In this document: one piece after another, positions 18,101 through 26,818 of the stretch | Layout: each line of letters opens with the position of its first letter | Position numbering within the stretch: the stretch's first letter is position 1 | Program-made: the position numbers and the translations under genes | Assembly (NCBI GenBank): GCA_905213895.1 | Contig: CAJMKE010000007.1 | Span: 56,315-120,314, forward strand | Direction of reading: 5' to 3' | Origin: an uncultured Alistipes sp. | GTDB taxonomy: Bacteria; Bacteroidota; Bacteroidia; Bacteroidales; Rikenellaceae | DNA length: 64,000 nucleotides | The notes under the pieces: model-generated | Seen by the model: only the letters and a program-made list of their open reading frames with translations | Database searches by the model: none | Told to the model about the DNA's origin: nothing

Positions 18101-18494
18101 TCTCCTCTCGCGTGATGCCGAGTGCGGTTACGACCACCTCGCCGATTTTCTGCGACGAGTCTTTCAGCACGACGTCGATGGCGGTCTGTGCGCCGACCTT
18201 TATCTCCTGCGTCTGATAGCCGATGAACTGGAATTCGAGAATGTCTTCCGGAGAGTTTACGGTAAGCGAGTACTTGCCGTAGATGTCGGTGTTGGTGCCG
18301 AGCGACGTACCCTTGATGGTTACGGTCGCACCGACCAGCGGAACGGGCGTTCCGCTTCCGCCGTCGAGGACAGTTCCGCTGACGACGTGTTTCTGTGCCG
18401 ATGCGTCAGGACCGCCGCATAGAGTAGCGACGACCAAGAGCAGACCTGAAATTATTCGCCTGCGGAAATTCCCCCCCCCCGAAAAATTTGTCAA
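15156..18494 (-). CDS. SusC/RagA-type TonB-dependent transporter, G-tract start
   Basis: 1112 residues when started at a TTG (18492-18494). Order: signal peptide (LLLVVATLCGGPDASAQ), carboxypeptidase-regulatory-like domain (VVSGTVLDGGSGTPVPLVGATV), plug with the SusC signature (SVLKGPAATALYGSRAANGAI), large barrel. It imports a ligand delivered by the adjacent SusD. The start is odd: the only nearby ATG (18511-18513) is one base out of frame, because the coding strand has ten Gs at 18471-18480. With nine or twelve Gs the ATG would read straight into this frame; an in-frame TGA blocks further extension upstream. So the copy shown may be a low- or no-expression phase. Confidence 0.88.
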   Translation of the reverse strand: MTNFSGGGNFRRRIISGLLLVVATLCGGPDASAQKHVVSGTVLDGGSGTPVPLVGATVTIKGTSLGTNTDIYGKYSLTVNSPEDILEFQFIGYQTQEIKVGAQTAIDVVLKDSSQKIGEVVVTALGITREEKSLGYAVSKLGNEELTNVESGNWLNSLTGKVAGLNLDASSAGPAGSMRVTLRGESSLSHDNNTALFVVDGVPINSSMDANSNTTSYEDGDAPIDYGNGAGDLNAEDIESVSVLKGPAATALYGSRAANGAIVITTKSGKKNRGIGITYNTNVVLEEAGFWPDFQTEYGAGNIGPTVAGNDHMSNGVTPDEYSFWTVTANKSDTGERIVRYHSRYHFGEKIEGQMRYLYSSRDWDNDTYTRKPYKNEDWYKGFFRTGVTWTNSLSVDAGDGKGQSMRVSVKDVRNKWIVPNTGYNTQNISLSMSSKRNKYIQAQAKVTYLRKNSDNLPIAGYSNATPLKSLMWKPSSISVNDMYNEYVSGRVDRHFEEDASINLIDATLDNPYAIAYEHLNTQSRDRIYGNVSVTGNIIPEVLSLTLRSGIDFNNDFRTQQKPFYTMTYAQGMYREQTIRKIEINNDFLLSFKKSFTNGISLNASFGGNNMTYKYQNISLKANMLDAKNVYMLSNVKGQLSTQSVRRSKSINSFYGFVSFGYRDMFYIDVTGRNDWSSTLAKGHNSYFYPSVSASVLLSEIFKLQQKTSWISLLKLRASWANVGNDTDPYQLLDTYTINSNFTSSYELTAALKNYNLKPENVESWEVGLEAKLFRGIWGFDVAYYDSKTTDQIISVPSDWITGASSKVINAGEVRNRGVEISTNIRPINNKKWKMNIAFNWSKNWNELVALADGVDVWQLNKNTIGNRVLIYAYPGTELGRIYGTGYERAPKGAFYYDETGNRVDCSGKVLVDPATGNPILGEELLDLGSIYPDWKAGLSLSLKYKTLSLSMSFAASVGGRAYSLTNAIFSYMGKNKNSLEGRYDGLIHDGVNLNSDGTFSKNNTVTTDIVDYYGVYVWHRNNVEQNTFDTSYLKMKELRLEYSLPKKICAASRAFQGVTFGFFMTNVFCITEWPQFDPEVAALAGSSLYRGVETGSYPMTRTYGFNVKLQF
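18471..18480 (-). repeat. Homopolymer of ten G at the susC start
   Basis: Ten consecutive C on the plus strand, read as G10 within the first codons of susC. Its length decides whether the ATG at 18513 is in frame with the transporter. A candidate slipped-strand mispairing (phase variation) tract. Confidence 0.8.
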
Positions 18495-18563
18495 ATCGTT
18501 GGTTTGAAATCATTTGGGTGTGGTTTTAAGTAGTTAAAAATTGTGTTTTCTCCTGCGGATTTA

Positions 18564-18572
18564 CCCCCCCCC
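18564..18572 (-). repeat. Homopolymer of nine G in the susC leader
   Basis: Nine consecutive C on the plus strand lie about 50 bases upstream of the susC ATG and about 36 bases downstream of its -7 promoter box, so inside the predicted 5' untranslated leader. A second unstable G run in the same leader. Confidence 0.7.
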
Positions 18573-18607
18573 GTGAAATCGGGCGGGAGCCGATAAATGC
18601 ACTTCTG

Positions 18608-18638
18608 CAAAGATATGACTTATTGCGGTATCTGCAAA
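18608..18638 (-). promoter_or_regulatory. Promoter of the SusC/SusD operon
   Basis: On the minus strand, TTTG (18635-18638) and TATCTTTG (18608-18615) are separated by 19 bases, a full match to the Bacteroidales -33/-7 consensus. Transcription would start near 18600, giving a leader of about 90 bases with both G runs in it. Confidence 0.75.
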
Positions 18639-18684
18639 ACTTTTTTTGATATTTGTAGGTTTTGCCGATTGTCGGCAAAACGAC

Positions 18685-18729
18685 TTTAAGGACTTTAAGG
18701 GCGTTAAAGACCCTAATGACTTTGAAGTT
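18685..18729. repeat. 9-bp tandem repeat array R2
   Basis: Five degenerate 9-bp units (TTTAAGGAC, TTTAAGGGC, GTTAAAGAC, CCTAATGAC, TTTGAAGTT) between the divergent promoters at 18608-18638 and 18743-18775. Confidence 0.65.
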
Positions 18730-18742
18730 TTTTCGCCCTCCG

Positions 18743-18775
18743 TTTGCAAAATTCAAATAATATTGGATATATTTG
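18743..18775 (+). promoter_or_regulatory. Promoter of the 18868 secreted-protein gene
   Basis: TTTG (18743-18746), 21 bases, TATATTTG (18768-18775): a good Bacteroidales -33/-7 pair, about 90 bases before the start codon. Confidence 0.7.
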
Positions 18776-18867
18776 TAAAATGAATGCGTCCGCATACCCG
18801 TTTTTACGGAGAGACCGGCGCAGGTTAACCCTCGAAAACTGACGACAAATTATAAACCTATTTCAAA

Positions 18868-20022
18868 ATGAATGTTATTTCGTATTCCGCAAAAGGTTTG
18901 GTGGCTTTGACTTTGGCGGTTGCACTGTGCATGCCTTCGGGCGTTGCGGCAAAGCCCAAGAAGGAGAAGGTGTCCGACCCTCGGCTGCTGAAAATCATGT
19001 CGATGTCAAAACCTGTCAAAGAGGCGCAGTTCGTGGTCAAGGGTGTCGCTCTCGCAACCAACTCGCGTGCCGTGCAGGGCTTCGATGTAGCCGACGACGG
19101 CGCGACGCTCTGGTACTCGCAGCCGGGAAATATCGGCAAGAACCAGCAGGGTCTGACCAGGATTCACGAGAACTATATTATTAAAGGTAAGGGTCGTTCG
19201 GGCGAACGCATGACGCTGCGCTATTTCGGCAACGCCAACAGCCTTGCAGTCGAGCATGCCGAGGACGGCGACTACGTATGGATTGGAAGTTGCGCTACCA
19301 AATGGCACAAGAATTATAACCGCACGCGTGCCGTATCGCGCATTCCGTTCGCTGCCAAAACCGAAATCAACGACGGTTACGCAGGCGAAACCTACTACAT
19401 GGGCGGCGACTACTATTGCTGGCCTGCGGTCGATGCGGCTAATGACATTCTGTCGGTCGTAACGCAGAAGGCGGGAGCGGTAACGTTCAACATCTATTCT
19501 CTCAGCGAGGCACGCGCTCTGCCCGATACCGAAATCCGCATGAAGACGGTTTGGAAAGGCGAGAATATCGGCGAAGAGGAGGAGACCGTGCAGCGCACCC
19601 TGAAAGGCAAGGATTTGACGACGCTCGACCCTATAAGCAGTTTTACGGTGGCGAAGCCGGACAAGGAGAAGGGCAACCCGATGAAGGACGTCAACTACTT
19701 TACTTTCCGCGGATACGACATCGACAAGGACTATGTCTATTTCGTCGAGGGCAACCACAACAAGGGCAACTACAACGCTAACGGACCGTCGAATGCGTTC
19801 GTTACGGTGTTCGACCACTCGGGCAATGTCGTTCTGCCGCGCCGCCGCATCTCGGTGATTGCAGACAAGTACATGCTCAATCTGCTCGGTTTGAGTTCGC
19901 AGGGATATGCTGACATCTCGGGAATCAAGGTTCGCGACGGCAAGGTCTACATTGCGTTCTCGACCTACAATACCGGCGGCGACAAGAAAGGTCATCGCGC
20001 CAATATCGTGAAGTACGAGTAG
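18868..20022 (+). CDS. Secreted protein, possible beta-propeller
   Basis: 384 residues with a signal peptide (cleavage near GVAAKPKK). No enzyme motif was seen. The sequence is a series of short beta-rich repeats (QGFDVADDGATLWYSQPG, NSLAVEHAEDGDYVWIGS, VTFNIYSLSEAR, DISGIKVRDGKVYIAFST) that look like propeller blades and recall the TagC/helveticin-J-like propeller fold. That assignment is tentative. It has its own promoter and terminator and is flanked by unrelated genes, so it is probably a single-gene unit. Export to periplasm or outside is likely from the signal peptide. Confidence 0.6.
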   Translation: MNVISYSAKGLVALTLAVALCMPSGVAAKPKKEKVSDPRLLKIMSMSKPVKEAQFVVKGVALATNSRAVQGFDVADDGATLWYSQPGNIGKNQQGLTRIHENYIIKGKGRSGERMTLRYFGNANSLAVEHAEDGDYVWIGSCATKWHKNYNRTRAVSRIPFAAKTEINDGYAGETYYMGGDYYCWPAVDAANDILSVVTQKAGAVTFNIYSLSEARALPDTEIRMKTVWKGENIGEEEETVQRTLKGKDLTTLDPISSFTVAKPDKEKGNPMKDVNYFTFRGYDIDKDYVYFVEGNHNKGNYNANGPSNAFVTVFDHSGNVVLPRRRISVIADKYMLNLLGLSSQGYADISGIKVRDGKVYIAFSTYNTGGDKKGHRANIVKYE

Positions 20023-20040
20023 GGCAGACTTGTCAATTAC

Positions 20041-20074
20041 AAATCAGCCGCGCCTTGTAAGGTGCGGCTGATTT
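20041..20074 (+). terminator. Terminator after the 18868 gene
   Basis: Perfect 11-bp arms (AAATCAGCCGC at 20041-20051 and its complement at 20064-20074), then TTCG. It starts 18 bases after the stop codon. Confidence 0.75.
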
Positions 20075-20076
20075 TC

Positions 20077-20121
20077 GTTAATGACCTTAAAGACTTTAAG
20101 GACTTTAAGGTCGTTAGGGTC
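20077..20121. repeat. 9-bp tandem repeat array R3
   Basis: Five 9-bp units directly between the terminator and the glnN stop codon. Arms GACCTTAAAG and CTTTAAGGTC inside it are complementary. It ends two bases before glnN's last codon. Confidence 0.7.
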
Positions 20122-20123
20122 TT

Positions 20124-22328
20124 TTACTTGATGAAAAGCATCTCGCGGTATTTCGGCAGCGTCCATATCTGGTCGTCCACGACCTCTTCGAGGTGGTCGA
20201 TTTCGTTGCGGATTTTGTCGAAGAGCACGGCTACCGTGTCGTGATACAGTATCGCTTTCTCGCGCATGTCCTCAATATGGTTGGCGACCTTGCGACGCGC
20301 TATCATCTCGTGTACGAGCGTCTGGATAGACGCCGTGCGGTCCTGAATCGTCTTGATGAGTTCGATGTCGGCTGTCGATTTGATGCCCAACTGATGCATC
20401 TTCCACGCCTTGTCGAGCAGCACCGACTCGTACTTGGATGCGATAGGGACGATGTGGTTCATCGCCAGGTCGCCGAGTACGCGGGCTTCAATCTGTATCT
20501 TCTTGACGTAGGTCTCCCACTTGATTTCGGTGCGGGCTTCGAGTTCGACCTTGTCGAAGACGCCCATGTTGCCGAACATCGCAACTGCGCTCTCGTCCAG
20601 ATAGCGGTCGAAGATGAGCGGTACGGATGTCTCGCAGTCCAGACCGCGCCGTGCAGCCTCGGCTTTCCACTCGCCGGAGTAGCCGTTGCCGTCGAAACGG
20701 ATTGCCTTGCACTGTTTGATGAGTTCGCGTATGGTCTCGTAAATCGCCTTCTCCTTCTTCTCGCCTGCGTCGATTTTTGCATCGACGACCTTCTTGAACT
20801 CGGTGAGTTGCTCGGCTACGGCAGTGTTGAGTACTATCATCGCGTCGGCGCAGTTGTCCGACGAACCTACGGCGCGGAATTCGAAGCGGTTGCCCGTGAA
20901 TGCGAACGGCGACGTGCGGTTGCGGTCGGTGTTGTCGAGCAGCAGGCTCGGAATCTGCGTAAGTCCGCTCATGCGGAAGATGTTCTTGGCGTCGAAGCGG
21001 ATGTCCTCGTCGTTGTGCGACTTCTCGATTCGGTCGAGAACGGACGATACTTGCGAGCCGAGGAACGTCGAGATGATTGCCGGCGGTGCCTCGTTTGCGC
21101 CCAGACGGTGTTCGTTGGTCGCGCTCATGACGGAGGCTTTCAGCAGTCCGTTATGCTTGTAGACAGCAACGATTACGTTCACGAGGAACGTGATGAATTG
21201 CAGGTTCTCGAATGCCGTCTTGCCCGGACGCAGCAGATTCACGCCGGTGTCGGTGCCGAGCGACCAGTTGTTGTGCTTGCCCGAACCGTTGATGCCCTTG
21301 AACGGCTTCTCGTGGAGCAGCACGCGGAAATGGTGGCGGCGCGAAACCTTGTCCATCACCGTCATCAGCAACTGGTTATGGTCGTTGGCGAGATTCGCCT
21401 CCTCGAATATCGGTGCCAGTTCGAACTGGTTCGGGGCGACCTCGTTGTGGCGCGTCTTCAAAGGAATGCCGAGTTTCAGGCTCTCGTACTCCAACTCCTT
21501 CATGAACGCGAGTACGCGTTGCGGGATAGCACCGAAGTAGTGGTCTTCCAACTGCTGGTTCTTCGCCGCCTCGTGTCCCATGAGGGTGCGTCCCGTCTGT
21601 ACGAGGTCGGGGCGTGCCGACCACAGCGAGTCATCGACGAGGAAGTACTCCTGCTCCCAGCCGAGGTAGGAGTATACGCGCTCGACGTTCTTGTCGAAAT
21701 AGCGGCAGACCTCGGTCGCAGCCTTGTTCACCGCCGACAGCGAGCGCAGCAGCGGCGTCTTGTAGTCCAGTGCCTCTCCCGTGTACGAAATGAACACGGT
21801 AGGTATGCAGAGCGTCGTGTCCACGATGAATGCCGGCGAGGTCGGGTCCCACGCCGAGTAGCCGCGCGCCTCGAAGGTGTTGCGGATACCGCCGTTAGGG
21901 AATGACGATGCGTCCGGCTCCTGCTGGATAAGCACCTTGCCCGAGAACTCCTCCAATACGTTGCCCTGTCCGTCAGGTTCGGCGAACGAGTCGTGCTTCT
22001 CGGCGGTACCTCCCGTCAGCGGCTGGAACCAGTGGCAGTAGTGGTCTGCGCCGTGTTCCAACGCCCACTGGCGCATGCCTGCCGCAATGGCGTCCGCCAC
22101 CTCGGGTGTGAGCGGAGTGTTGTTCTCGATGGTGTTCGAGAGTGCTTCGTAGGTCTGCTTGTTGAGATACTTGCGCATCTGCTTGCGTCCGAAGACCTTT
22201 TCGCCGAAATAGTCGGACGGATTTTTGCTCGGAGCCTCGACATCCACGACCGTATGGTTCATGGCGGCTTCCAGCATTTTGAATCGTAATAAAGACATGT
22301 TAGTTTGGTTTTCCGTTTGTTTTCCCAT
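20124..22328 (-). CDS. glnN: Glutamine synthetase type III
   Basis: 734 residues, the usual length of GSIII (about 700-730; GSI and GSII are far shorter). It makes glutamine from glutamate, ammonia and ATP in the cytosol. Diagnostic stretches: LGWEQEYFLVD, KTRHNEVAPNQFELAPIFE, LANDHNQLLM and GINGSGKHNNWSLGT, the glutamate/ATP-binding core. The C-terminal helical region (IKSTADIELIKTIQDRTASIQTLVHEM) is also GSIII-like. An internal start at 22298 (MSLLRFKML) fits other GSIII N-termini at least as well as 22328. It is transcribed away from mutA; a large inverted repeat lies in the shared upstream region. Confidence 0.95.
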   Translation of the reverse strand: MGKQTENQTNMSLLRFKMLEAAMNHTVVDVEAPSKNPSDYFGEKVFGRKQMRKYLNKQTYEALSNTIENNTPLTPEVADAIAAGMRQWALEHGADHYCHWFQPLTGGTAEKHDSFAEPDGQGNVLEEFSGKVLIQQEPDASSFPNGGIRNTFEARGYSAWDPTSPAFIVDTTLCIPTVFISYTGEALDYKTPLLRSLSAVNKAATEVCRYFDKNVERVYSYLGWEQEYFLVDDSLWSARPDLVQTGRTLMGHEAAKNQQLEDHYFGAIPQRVLAFMKELEYESLKLGIPLKTRHNEVAPNQFELAPIFEEANLANDHNQLLMTVMDKVSRRHHFRVLLHEKPFKGINGSGKHNNWSLGTDTGVNLLRPGKTAFENLQFITFLVNVIVAVYKHNGLLKASVMSATNEHRLGANEAPPAIISTFLGSQVSSVLDRIEKSHNDEDIRFDAKNIFRMSGLTQIPSLLLDNTDRNRTSPFAFTGNRFEFRAVGSSDNCADAMIVLNTAVAEQLTEFKKVVDAKIDAGEKKEKAIYETIRELIKQCKAIRFDGNGYSGEWKAEAARRGLDCETSVPLIFDRYLDESAVAMFGNMGVFDKVELEARTEIKWETYVKKIQIEARVLGDLAMNHIVPIASKYESVLLDKAWKMHQLGIKSTADIELIKTIQDRTASIQTLVHEMIARRKVANHIEDMREKAILYHDTVAVLFDKIRNEIDHLEEVVDDQIWTLPKYREMLFIK

Positions 22329-22363
22329 TACCCGTCGTCCGCCGATGACGAACGATTACGGTG

Positions 22364-22371
22364 CAAATATA
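22364..22371 (-). promoter_or_regulatory. Candidate glnN -7 box
   Basis: Minus-strand TATATTTG, a perfect -7 box 36 bases before the 22328 start. No TTTG stands at the expected -33 distance, so an activator may be needed. Confidence 0.5.
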
Positions 22372-22420
22372 ATGACTTTTCGTGTAAATTGTCGCGGTTT
22401 TGTGAAAAATAATTTGTTAT

Positions 22421-22471
22421 CTTATTGATAAACGATTATCGATAGTAAGCCGATAATTGTTTATCAATAAG
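22421..22471. promoter_or_regulatory. 21-bp inverted repeat between glnN and mutA
   Basis: Arms 22421-22441 and 22451-22471 match with one G/A difference around a 9-base centre. It lies about 50 bases upstream of the glnN -7 box and about 125 bases upstream of the mutA -33 box. It has no T-run, so a protein-binding operator or cruciform is as likely as a terminator. Confidence 0.6.
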
Positions 22472-22479
22472 ATGTGTTT

Positions 22480-22516
22480 CTTTAAGGTCGTTAAGGACTT
22501 TAACGACCTTAAAGTC
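22480..22516. repeat. 9-bp tandem repeat array R4 (hairpin form)
   Basis: Four 9-bp units arranged so that 22480-22494 and 22500-22514 are perfectly complementary (15 bp, 5-base loop). It starts 8 bases after the glnN-mutA inverted repeat. Confidence 0.7.
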
Positions 22517-22596
22517 TCTAATCTTATAGCGCGTATTCGTTCCGGCGACCGCGGACTTTCCTTTCATGTCGTTTCCTGTTATTTTTATAACAATTA

Positions 22597-22629
22597 TTTG
22601 CTTCGTTCGGAAAAATATTAGTACCTTTA
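22597..22629 (+). promoter_or_regulatory. Promoter of mutA-mutB
   Basis: TTTG (22597-22600), 21 bases, TACCTTTA (22622-22629), one mismatch from TAnnTTTG, 40 bases before the mutA start. Confidence 0.6.
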
Positions 22630-22669
22630 TGCGAATTTTTGGAAAAACCCTAAACTAATCAAAAATACT

Positions 22670-24523
22670 ATGGCAAAAAACAATCGTGAAAAGCTCTTCG
22701 CCGAGTTCCCTCCGGTTTCGACCGAAGCATGGGAGGCGGCGATAGCGGTCGACCTCAAAGGGGCCGACTACGAGCGTAAACTGGTATGGCGTACGAACGA
22801 AGGCTTCAACGTTCGTCCGTACTATCGCGCCGAAAATCTCGAAGGCCTTGAAACTTTGAACGCTGCGGCGGGCGAGTTCCCTTACCTGAGAGGTGTCAGC
22901 GGCGACAACAACTGGCTCACCCACCAGACTATCGAGGTGGCTGCTCCTGCCGAGGCTAATGCGACGGCGTTGCAGATGCTCAATGCCGGTGTCGATTCGC
23001 TCGGATTCGAAATCAAGGACGAGAATTTCTCGGAAGCCGATTTGGATGTGCTGTTGAAGGACATCTATATGCCGGCTGTCGATTTGACGTTCTCGGGCAA
23101 GAAAATGCCGCACGTTGCGGCTCTCGTACTCGCAAAGGCTGAAAAAGAGGGTGTGTCAAAAGATGACACCCGCGTCAATTTCTGCATCGACCCTATCGTG
23201 AAACATCTCTCGATGAAGGGCGACTGGTGCGAAAAGTGCGGCGGCACGAAGTGCTTCGACAAAATCGCCGACCTCATCAAGAAGACCAAGGAGTACAAGC
23301 ATGTACGCGTGGTTACTGTTTCGGGCAACGTATTCTCCGATTCGGGTTCGACAATCGTCGAGGAACTCGCGTTCTCGCTCGCTGTCGCTCACGAGTATCT
23401 TGTGCGCATGATGGAACACGGCTTGACAATCGACGAGGCTGCGCGCAAACTGCGTTTCTCGTTCGCCGTTACGTCGAACTACTTCATGGAGATGGCGAAA
23501 CTCCGCGCAGCGCGTCTGCTGTGGGCGAATATCGTCAAGGCTTACGAGCCTGAAAAACCATGCTCGTGCAAGATGTTCGTACACGCCCGCACTTCGGCTT
23601 GGAACCAGACCGTGTATGACCCTTATGTGAACATGCTCCGCGGAACGACCGAGGCTATGTCCGCCGCTATCGCAGGCGTACACTCGTTGGAGGTTCTGCC
23701 GTTCGACCACTCCTACGAAGCACCGTCGGAGTTCTCCTACCGCATCGCCCGCAACGAAAGCCTGCTGCTCAAACACGAATCGCACTTCGACCAGGTCATC
23801 GACCCTGCCGGCGGTTCCTATTATATCGAAAACCTCACGAAGAGCATCGCCGACGAGGCATGGAAACTCTTCCTCGAAGTCGAGGAGAAGGGCGGCTATG
23901 TCGAGGCGTTCAAGGCAGGTTTCATCGTAGAGCGCGTCAAGGCGTCGGCTGCCGCCAAGGACAAGGCTGTTGCAACGCGCCGTCAGACGATTCTCGGTTC
24001 AAACCAGTATCCTAACTTCACCGAAGTAGCCGACAAGGCTCTCTGCGCCGAAGTCGTGGAGCGCAAGCCGGACGAGGGCAACGTTCTAGTACCTTACCGC
24101 GGCGCGATGGCGTTCGAGCAGATGCGTCTGCTCGTAGACCGCAGCGGCAAGGAGCCGAAGGCGTTCATGCTCACCTGCGGCAGCCTTGCAATGGCCCGCG
24201 CACGTGCGCAGTTCTCGTGCAACTTCTTCGCATGCGCAGGTATTCGCGTAATCGACAACACGTTCTTCAAGTCGTTGGAGGACGGCGTTAAGGCGGCTCT
24301 CGAATCGAAAGCCGAAATCGTCGTCGTATGTTCGTCGGACGACGACTATGCGGAGGTCGCTCCGAAAATCAAGGAGATGCTCGGCGACAAGACCATTCTG
24401 GTCGTTGCCGGTGCGCCTGCATGCATGGAGGAACTCCAATCCAAGGGAATCAACAATTTCATCAGCGTCAAGAGCAATGTCCTCGAAACTTTGAAGGGCT
24501 ATTTGAAGCAGATGGGTATCTAA
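22670..24523 (+). CDS. mutA: Methylmalonyl-CoA mutase small subunit
   Basis: 617 residues, the normal small-subunit size. With MutB it interconverts succinyl-CoA and methylmalonyl-CoA, the route to propionate in Bacteroidales. The N-terminal TIM-barrel-like region shows [26 protein letters not shown] and [14 protein letters not shown], and the C-terminal Rossmann-like region is degenerate: it has no DxHxxG cobalamin motif, as expected for MutA. The start at 22670 follows a candidate promoter. mutB begins within 17 bases of the stop, so the two are co-transcribed. Confidence 0.95.
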   Translation: MAKNNREKLFAEFPPVSTEAWEAAIAVDLKGADYERKLVWRTNEGFNVRPYYRAENLEGLETLNAAAGEFPYLRGVSGDNNWLTHQTIEVAAPAEANATALQMLNAGVDSLGFEIKDENFSEADLDVLLKDIYMPAVDLTFSGKKMPHVAALVLAKAEKEGVSKDDTRVNFCIDPIVKHLSMKGDWCEKCGGTKCFDKIADLIKKTKEYKHVRVVTVSGNVFSDSGSTIVEELAFSLAVAHEYLVRMMEHGLTIDEAARKLRFSFAVTSNYFMEMAKLRAARLLWANIVKAYEPEKPCSCKMFVHARTSAWNQTVYDPYVNMLRGTTEAMSAAIAGVHSLEVLPFDHSYEAPSEFSYRIARNESLLLKHESHFDQVIDPAGGSYYIENLTKSIADEAWKLFLEVEEKGGYVEAFKAGFIVERVKASAAAKDKAVATRRQTILGSNQYPNFTEVADKALCAEVVERKPDEGNVLVPYRGAMAFEQMRLLVDRSGKEPKAFMLTCGSLAMARARAQFSCNFFACAGIRVIDNTFFKSLEDGVKAALESKAEIVVVCSSDDDYAEVAPKIKEMLGDKTILVVAGAPACMEELQSKGINNFISVKSNVLETLKGYLKQMGI

Positions 24524-24539
24524 TATGGAGGTAAAGAAA

Positions 24540-26669
24540 ATGAGAGCAAAATTTTCAGAATTGAAATATTCCGACAGCACCGCCAAATGCTGCGGAGACA
24601 AGGCTGCGACTAAGGAGCCTTGGATGACTGCCGAGCAGATACCTGTCAAGGACGGTTACACGGCAGCCGATTTGGAGGGTATGGAACACCTCAACTACGC
24701 GGCGGGTCTTGCGCCGTTCCTGCGCGGTCCTTACTCGACCATGTACGTCATGCGTCCGTGGACAATCCGCCAGTATGCCGGATTCTCGACCGCCGAGGAG
24801 TCCAACGCCTTCTATCGCCGTAACCTTGCGGCAGGTCAGAAGGGTCTTTCCGTGGCGTTCGACCTCGCTACGCACCGCGGCTACGACGCCGACCATCCGC
24901 GCGTCGTGGGCGACGTCGGCAAAGCCGGTGTGTCGATTTGTTCGGTAGAGGACATGAAGGTGCTGTTCAACGGCATTCCGCTCGACAAGATGTCGGTGTC
25001 GATGACGATGAACGGTGCGGTGCTTCCGATTCTCGCATTCTATATCGTTACCGGTCTGGAACAGGGCTGCACGCTCGACCAGTTGGCAGGTACGATTCAG
25101 AACGATATTCTCAAAGAGTTCATGGTGCGTAACACCTATATCTACCCGCCGAAGTTCTCGATGAAGATTATCGCCGACATCTTCGAGTATACGTCGAAGA
25201 ACATGCCTAAATTCAATTCGATTTCCATTTCGGGTTACCACATGCAGGAGGCTGGTGCGACTGCCGACATCGAGTTGGCGTATACGCTCGCCGACGGTCT
25301 CGAATATCTGCGTGCGGGTATCAACGCCGGCATGTCCATCGACGCATTCGCTCCGCGTCTGTCGTTCTTCTGGGCTATCGGCATGAACCACTTCATGGAA
25401 ATCGCCAAGATGCGTGCGGCACGTATGTTGTGGGCTAAAATCGTCAAGCAGTTCGACCCTAAAAATCCTAAGTCGCTCGCACTGCGTACCCACTCGCAGA
25501 CGTCGGGTTGGTCGCTCACCGAGCAGGACCCGTTCAACAACGTGGGTCGTACCGCAATCGAGGCTATGGGTGCTGCTCTGGGTCATACCCAGTCGCTGCA
25601 TACCAACGCGCTCGACGAGGCTATCGCGCTGCCGACCGACTTCTCGGCTCGTATCGCCCGCAACACCCAGATTTACATTCAGGAGGAGACCAACGTATGC
25701 CGCACGGTAGACCCGTGGGCAGGTTCGTACTACGTGGAGTCGCTGACCAACGAAATCGCCCACAAGGCTTGGGAGCATATTCAGGAGGTCGAGAAGCTCG
25801 GCGGTATGGCGAAGGCTATCGAAACCGGTATTCCGAAGATGCGTATCGAGGAGGCGGCTGCCCGCACCCAGGCGCGTATCGATGCCGGCGAGCAGAAGAT
25901 TATCGGTCTGAACGAGTTCCGTTTGGAGAAAGAGGCTCCTATCGACATCCTCGCCGTGGACAATACGGCGGTTCGCGAAAGCCAAATCAAGCGTCTGAAC
26001 GACCTGCGCGCCAACCGCGACCAGGCTGCCGTGGACAAGGCTCTCGCAGCGATTACCGAGTGCGTGAAGACGGGCAAGGGCAACCTGCTCGAACTCGCCG
26101 TAGAGGCTGCGAAGGTTCGCGCTACGCTCGGCGAGATTTCGTACGCATGCGAAGAGGTGGTAGGTCGCTACAAGGCGGTCATTCGTTCAATTTCGGGAGT
26201 ATACAGTGCAGCAATGAAACAGGACAATCAATTCGAAGAGGCTAAACGCATGTGCGCCGAATTCGCCAAGCGCGAAGGTCGCCAGCCTCGTATCATGATT
26301 GCGAAACTCGGTCAGGACGGACACGACCGCGGTGCGAAAGTGGTCGCTACGGGTTATGCCGACATCGGCTTCGACGTGGATATGGAACCTTTGTTCCAGA
26401 CCCCTGCCGAGGCTGCCAAGCAGGCTGTCGAGAACGACGTCCATATCGTCGGCGTATCGTCGCTGGCGGCAGGACACCTGACGCTCGTTCCGCAAATCAT
26501 CGCGGAGTTGAAGAAACTCGGTCGCGAGGACATCATTGTAACGGTCGGCGGCGTAATCCCTCATCAGGACTACGACGAGTTGTACCGCGACGGTGCGGCA
26601 GCGATTTTCGGTCCGGGTACGAAGATTCCGGCATCGGCAATCAAGATGCTCGAAATCCTGAACCAGTAG
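24540..26669 (+). CDS. mutB: Methylmalonyl-CoA mutase large subunit
   Basis: 709 residues from the chosen start. The catalytic adenosylcobalamin subunit. The barrel has [28 protein letters not shown] and [16 protein letters not shown]; the C-terminal domain has the base-off B12 motif ([10 protein letters not shown]), then SSLAAGH and [10 protein letters not shown]. An earlier in-frame ATG at 24525 lies one base after the mutA stop, but 24540 is preferred because GGAGG (24527-24531) sits 8 bases before it and MRAKFSEL fits the family start. A strong terminator follows. Confidence 0.95.
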   Translation: MRAKFSELKYSDSTAKCCGDKAATKEPWMTAEQIPVKDGYTAADLEGMEHLNYAAGLAPFLRGPYSTMYVMRPWTIRQYAGFSTAEESNAFYRRNLAAGQKGLSVAFDLATHRGYDADHPRVVGDVGKAGVSICSVEDMKVLFNGIPLDKMSVSMTMNGAVLPILAFYIVTGLEQGCTLDQLAGTIQNDILKEFMVRNTYIYPPKFSMKIIADIFEYTSKNMPKFNSISISGYHMQEAGATADIELAYTLADGLEYLRAGINAGMSIDAFAPRLSFFWAIGMNHFMEIAKMRAARMLWAKIVKQFDPKNPKSLALRTHSQTSGWSLTEQDPFNNVGRTAIEAMGAALGHTQSLHTNALDEAIALPTDFSARIARNTQIYIQEETNVCRTVDPWAGSYYVESLTNEIAHKAWEHIQEVEKLGGMAKAIETGIPKMRIEEAAARTQARIDAGEQKIIGLNEFRLEKEAPIDILAVDNTAVRESQIKRLNDLRANRDQAAVDKALAAITECVKTGKGNLLELAVEAAKVRATLGEISYACEEVVGRYKAVIRSISGVYSAAMKQDNQFEEAKRMCAEFAKREGRQPRIMIAKLGQDGHDRGAKVVATGYADIGFDVDMEPLFQTPAEAAKQAVENDVHIVGVSSLAAGHLTLVPQIIAELKKLGREDIIVTVGGVIPHQDYDELYRDGAAAIFGPGTKIPASAIKMLEILNQ

Positions 26670-26687
26670 TATTCGGGTTCCATAACG

Positions 26688-26722
26688 AAATCCGGCGGAC
26701 ATTCCGATGTCCGCCGGATTTT
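26688..26722 (+). terminator. mutAB terminator
   Basis: Perfect 14-bp arms (26688-26701 and 26709-26722) followed by TTGTTG within a T-rich stretch, 18 bases after the mutB stop. Confidence 0.85.
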
Positions 26723-26741
26723 TTGTTGGGCTTTCTGCAAC

Positions 26742-26777
26742 ATTAAGGACTTTAAAGTCTTTAAGGTCGTTAAAGAA
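26742..26777. repeat. 9-bp tandem repeat array R5
   Basis: Four 9-bp units (ATTAAGGAC, TTTAAAGTC, TTTAAGGTC, GTTAAAGAA) 19 bases after the mutAB terminator. Confidence 0.65.
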
Positions 26778-26818
26778 ACGAGTGTATGTCAGAAAAACAT
26801 CTTTTTCATAAGTACGGT

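Noticed and set aside
18526..18795. 89-codon minus-strand frame upstream of susC
   Set aside because: It reads through the 9-bp repeat array, the promoter and the G9 leader; the FKVIRVFNALKVLKVV stretch is just the repeat translated.
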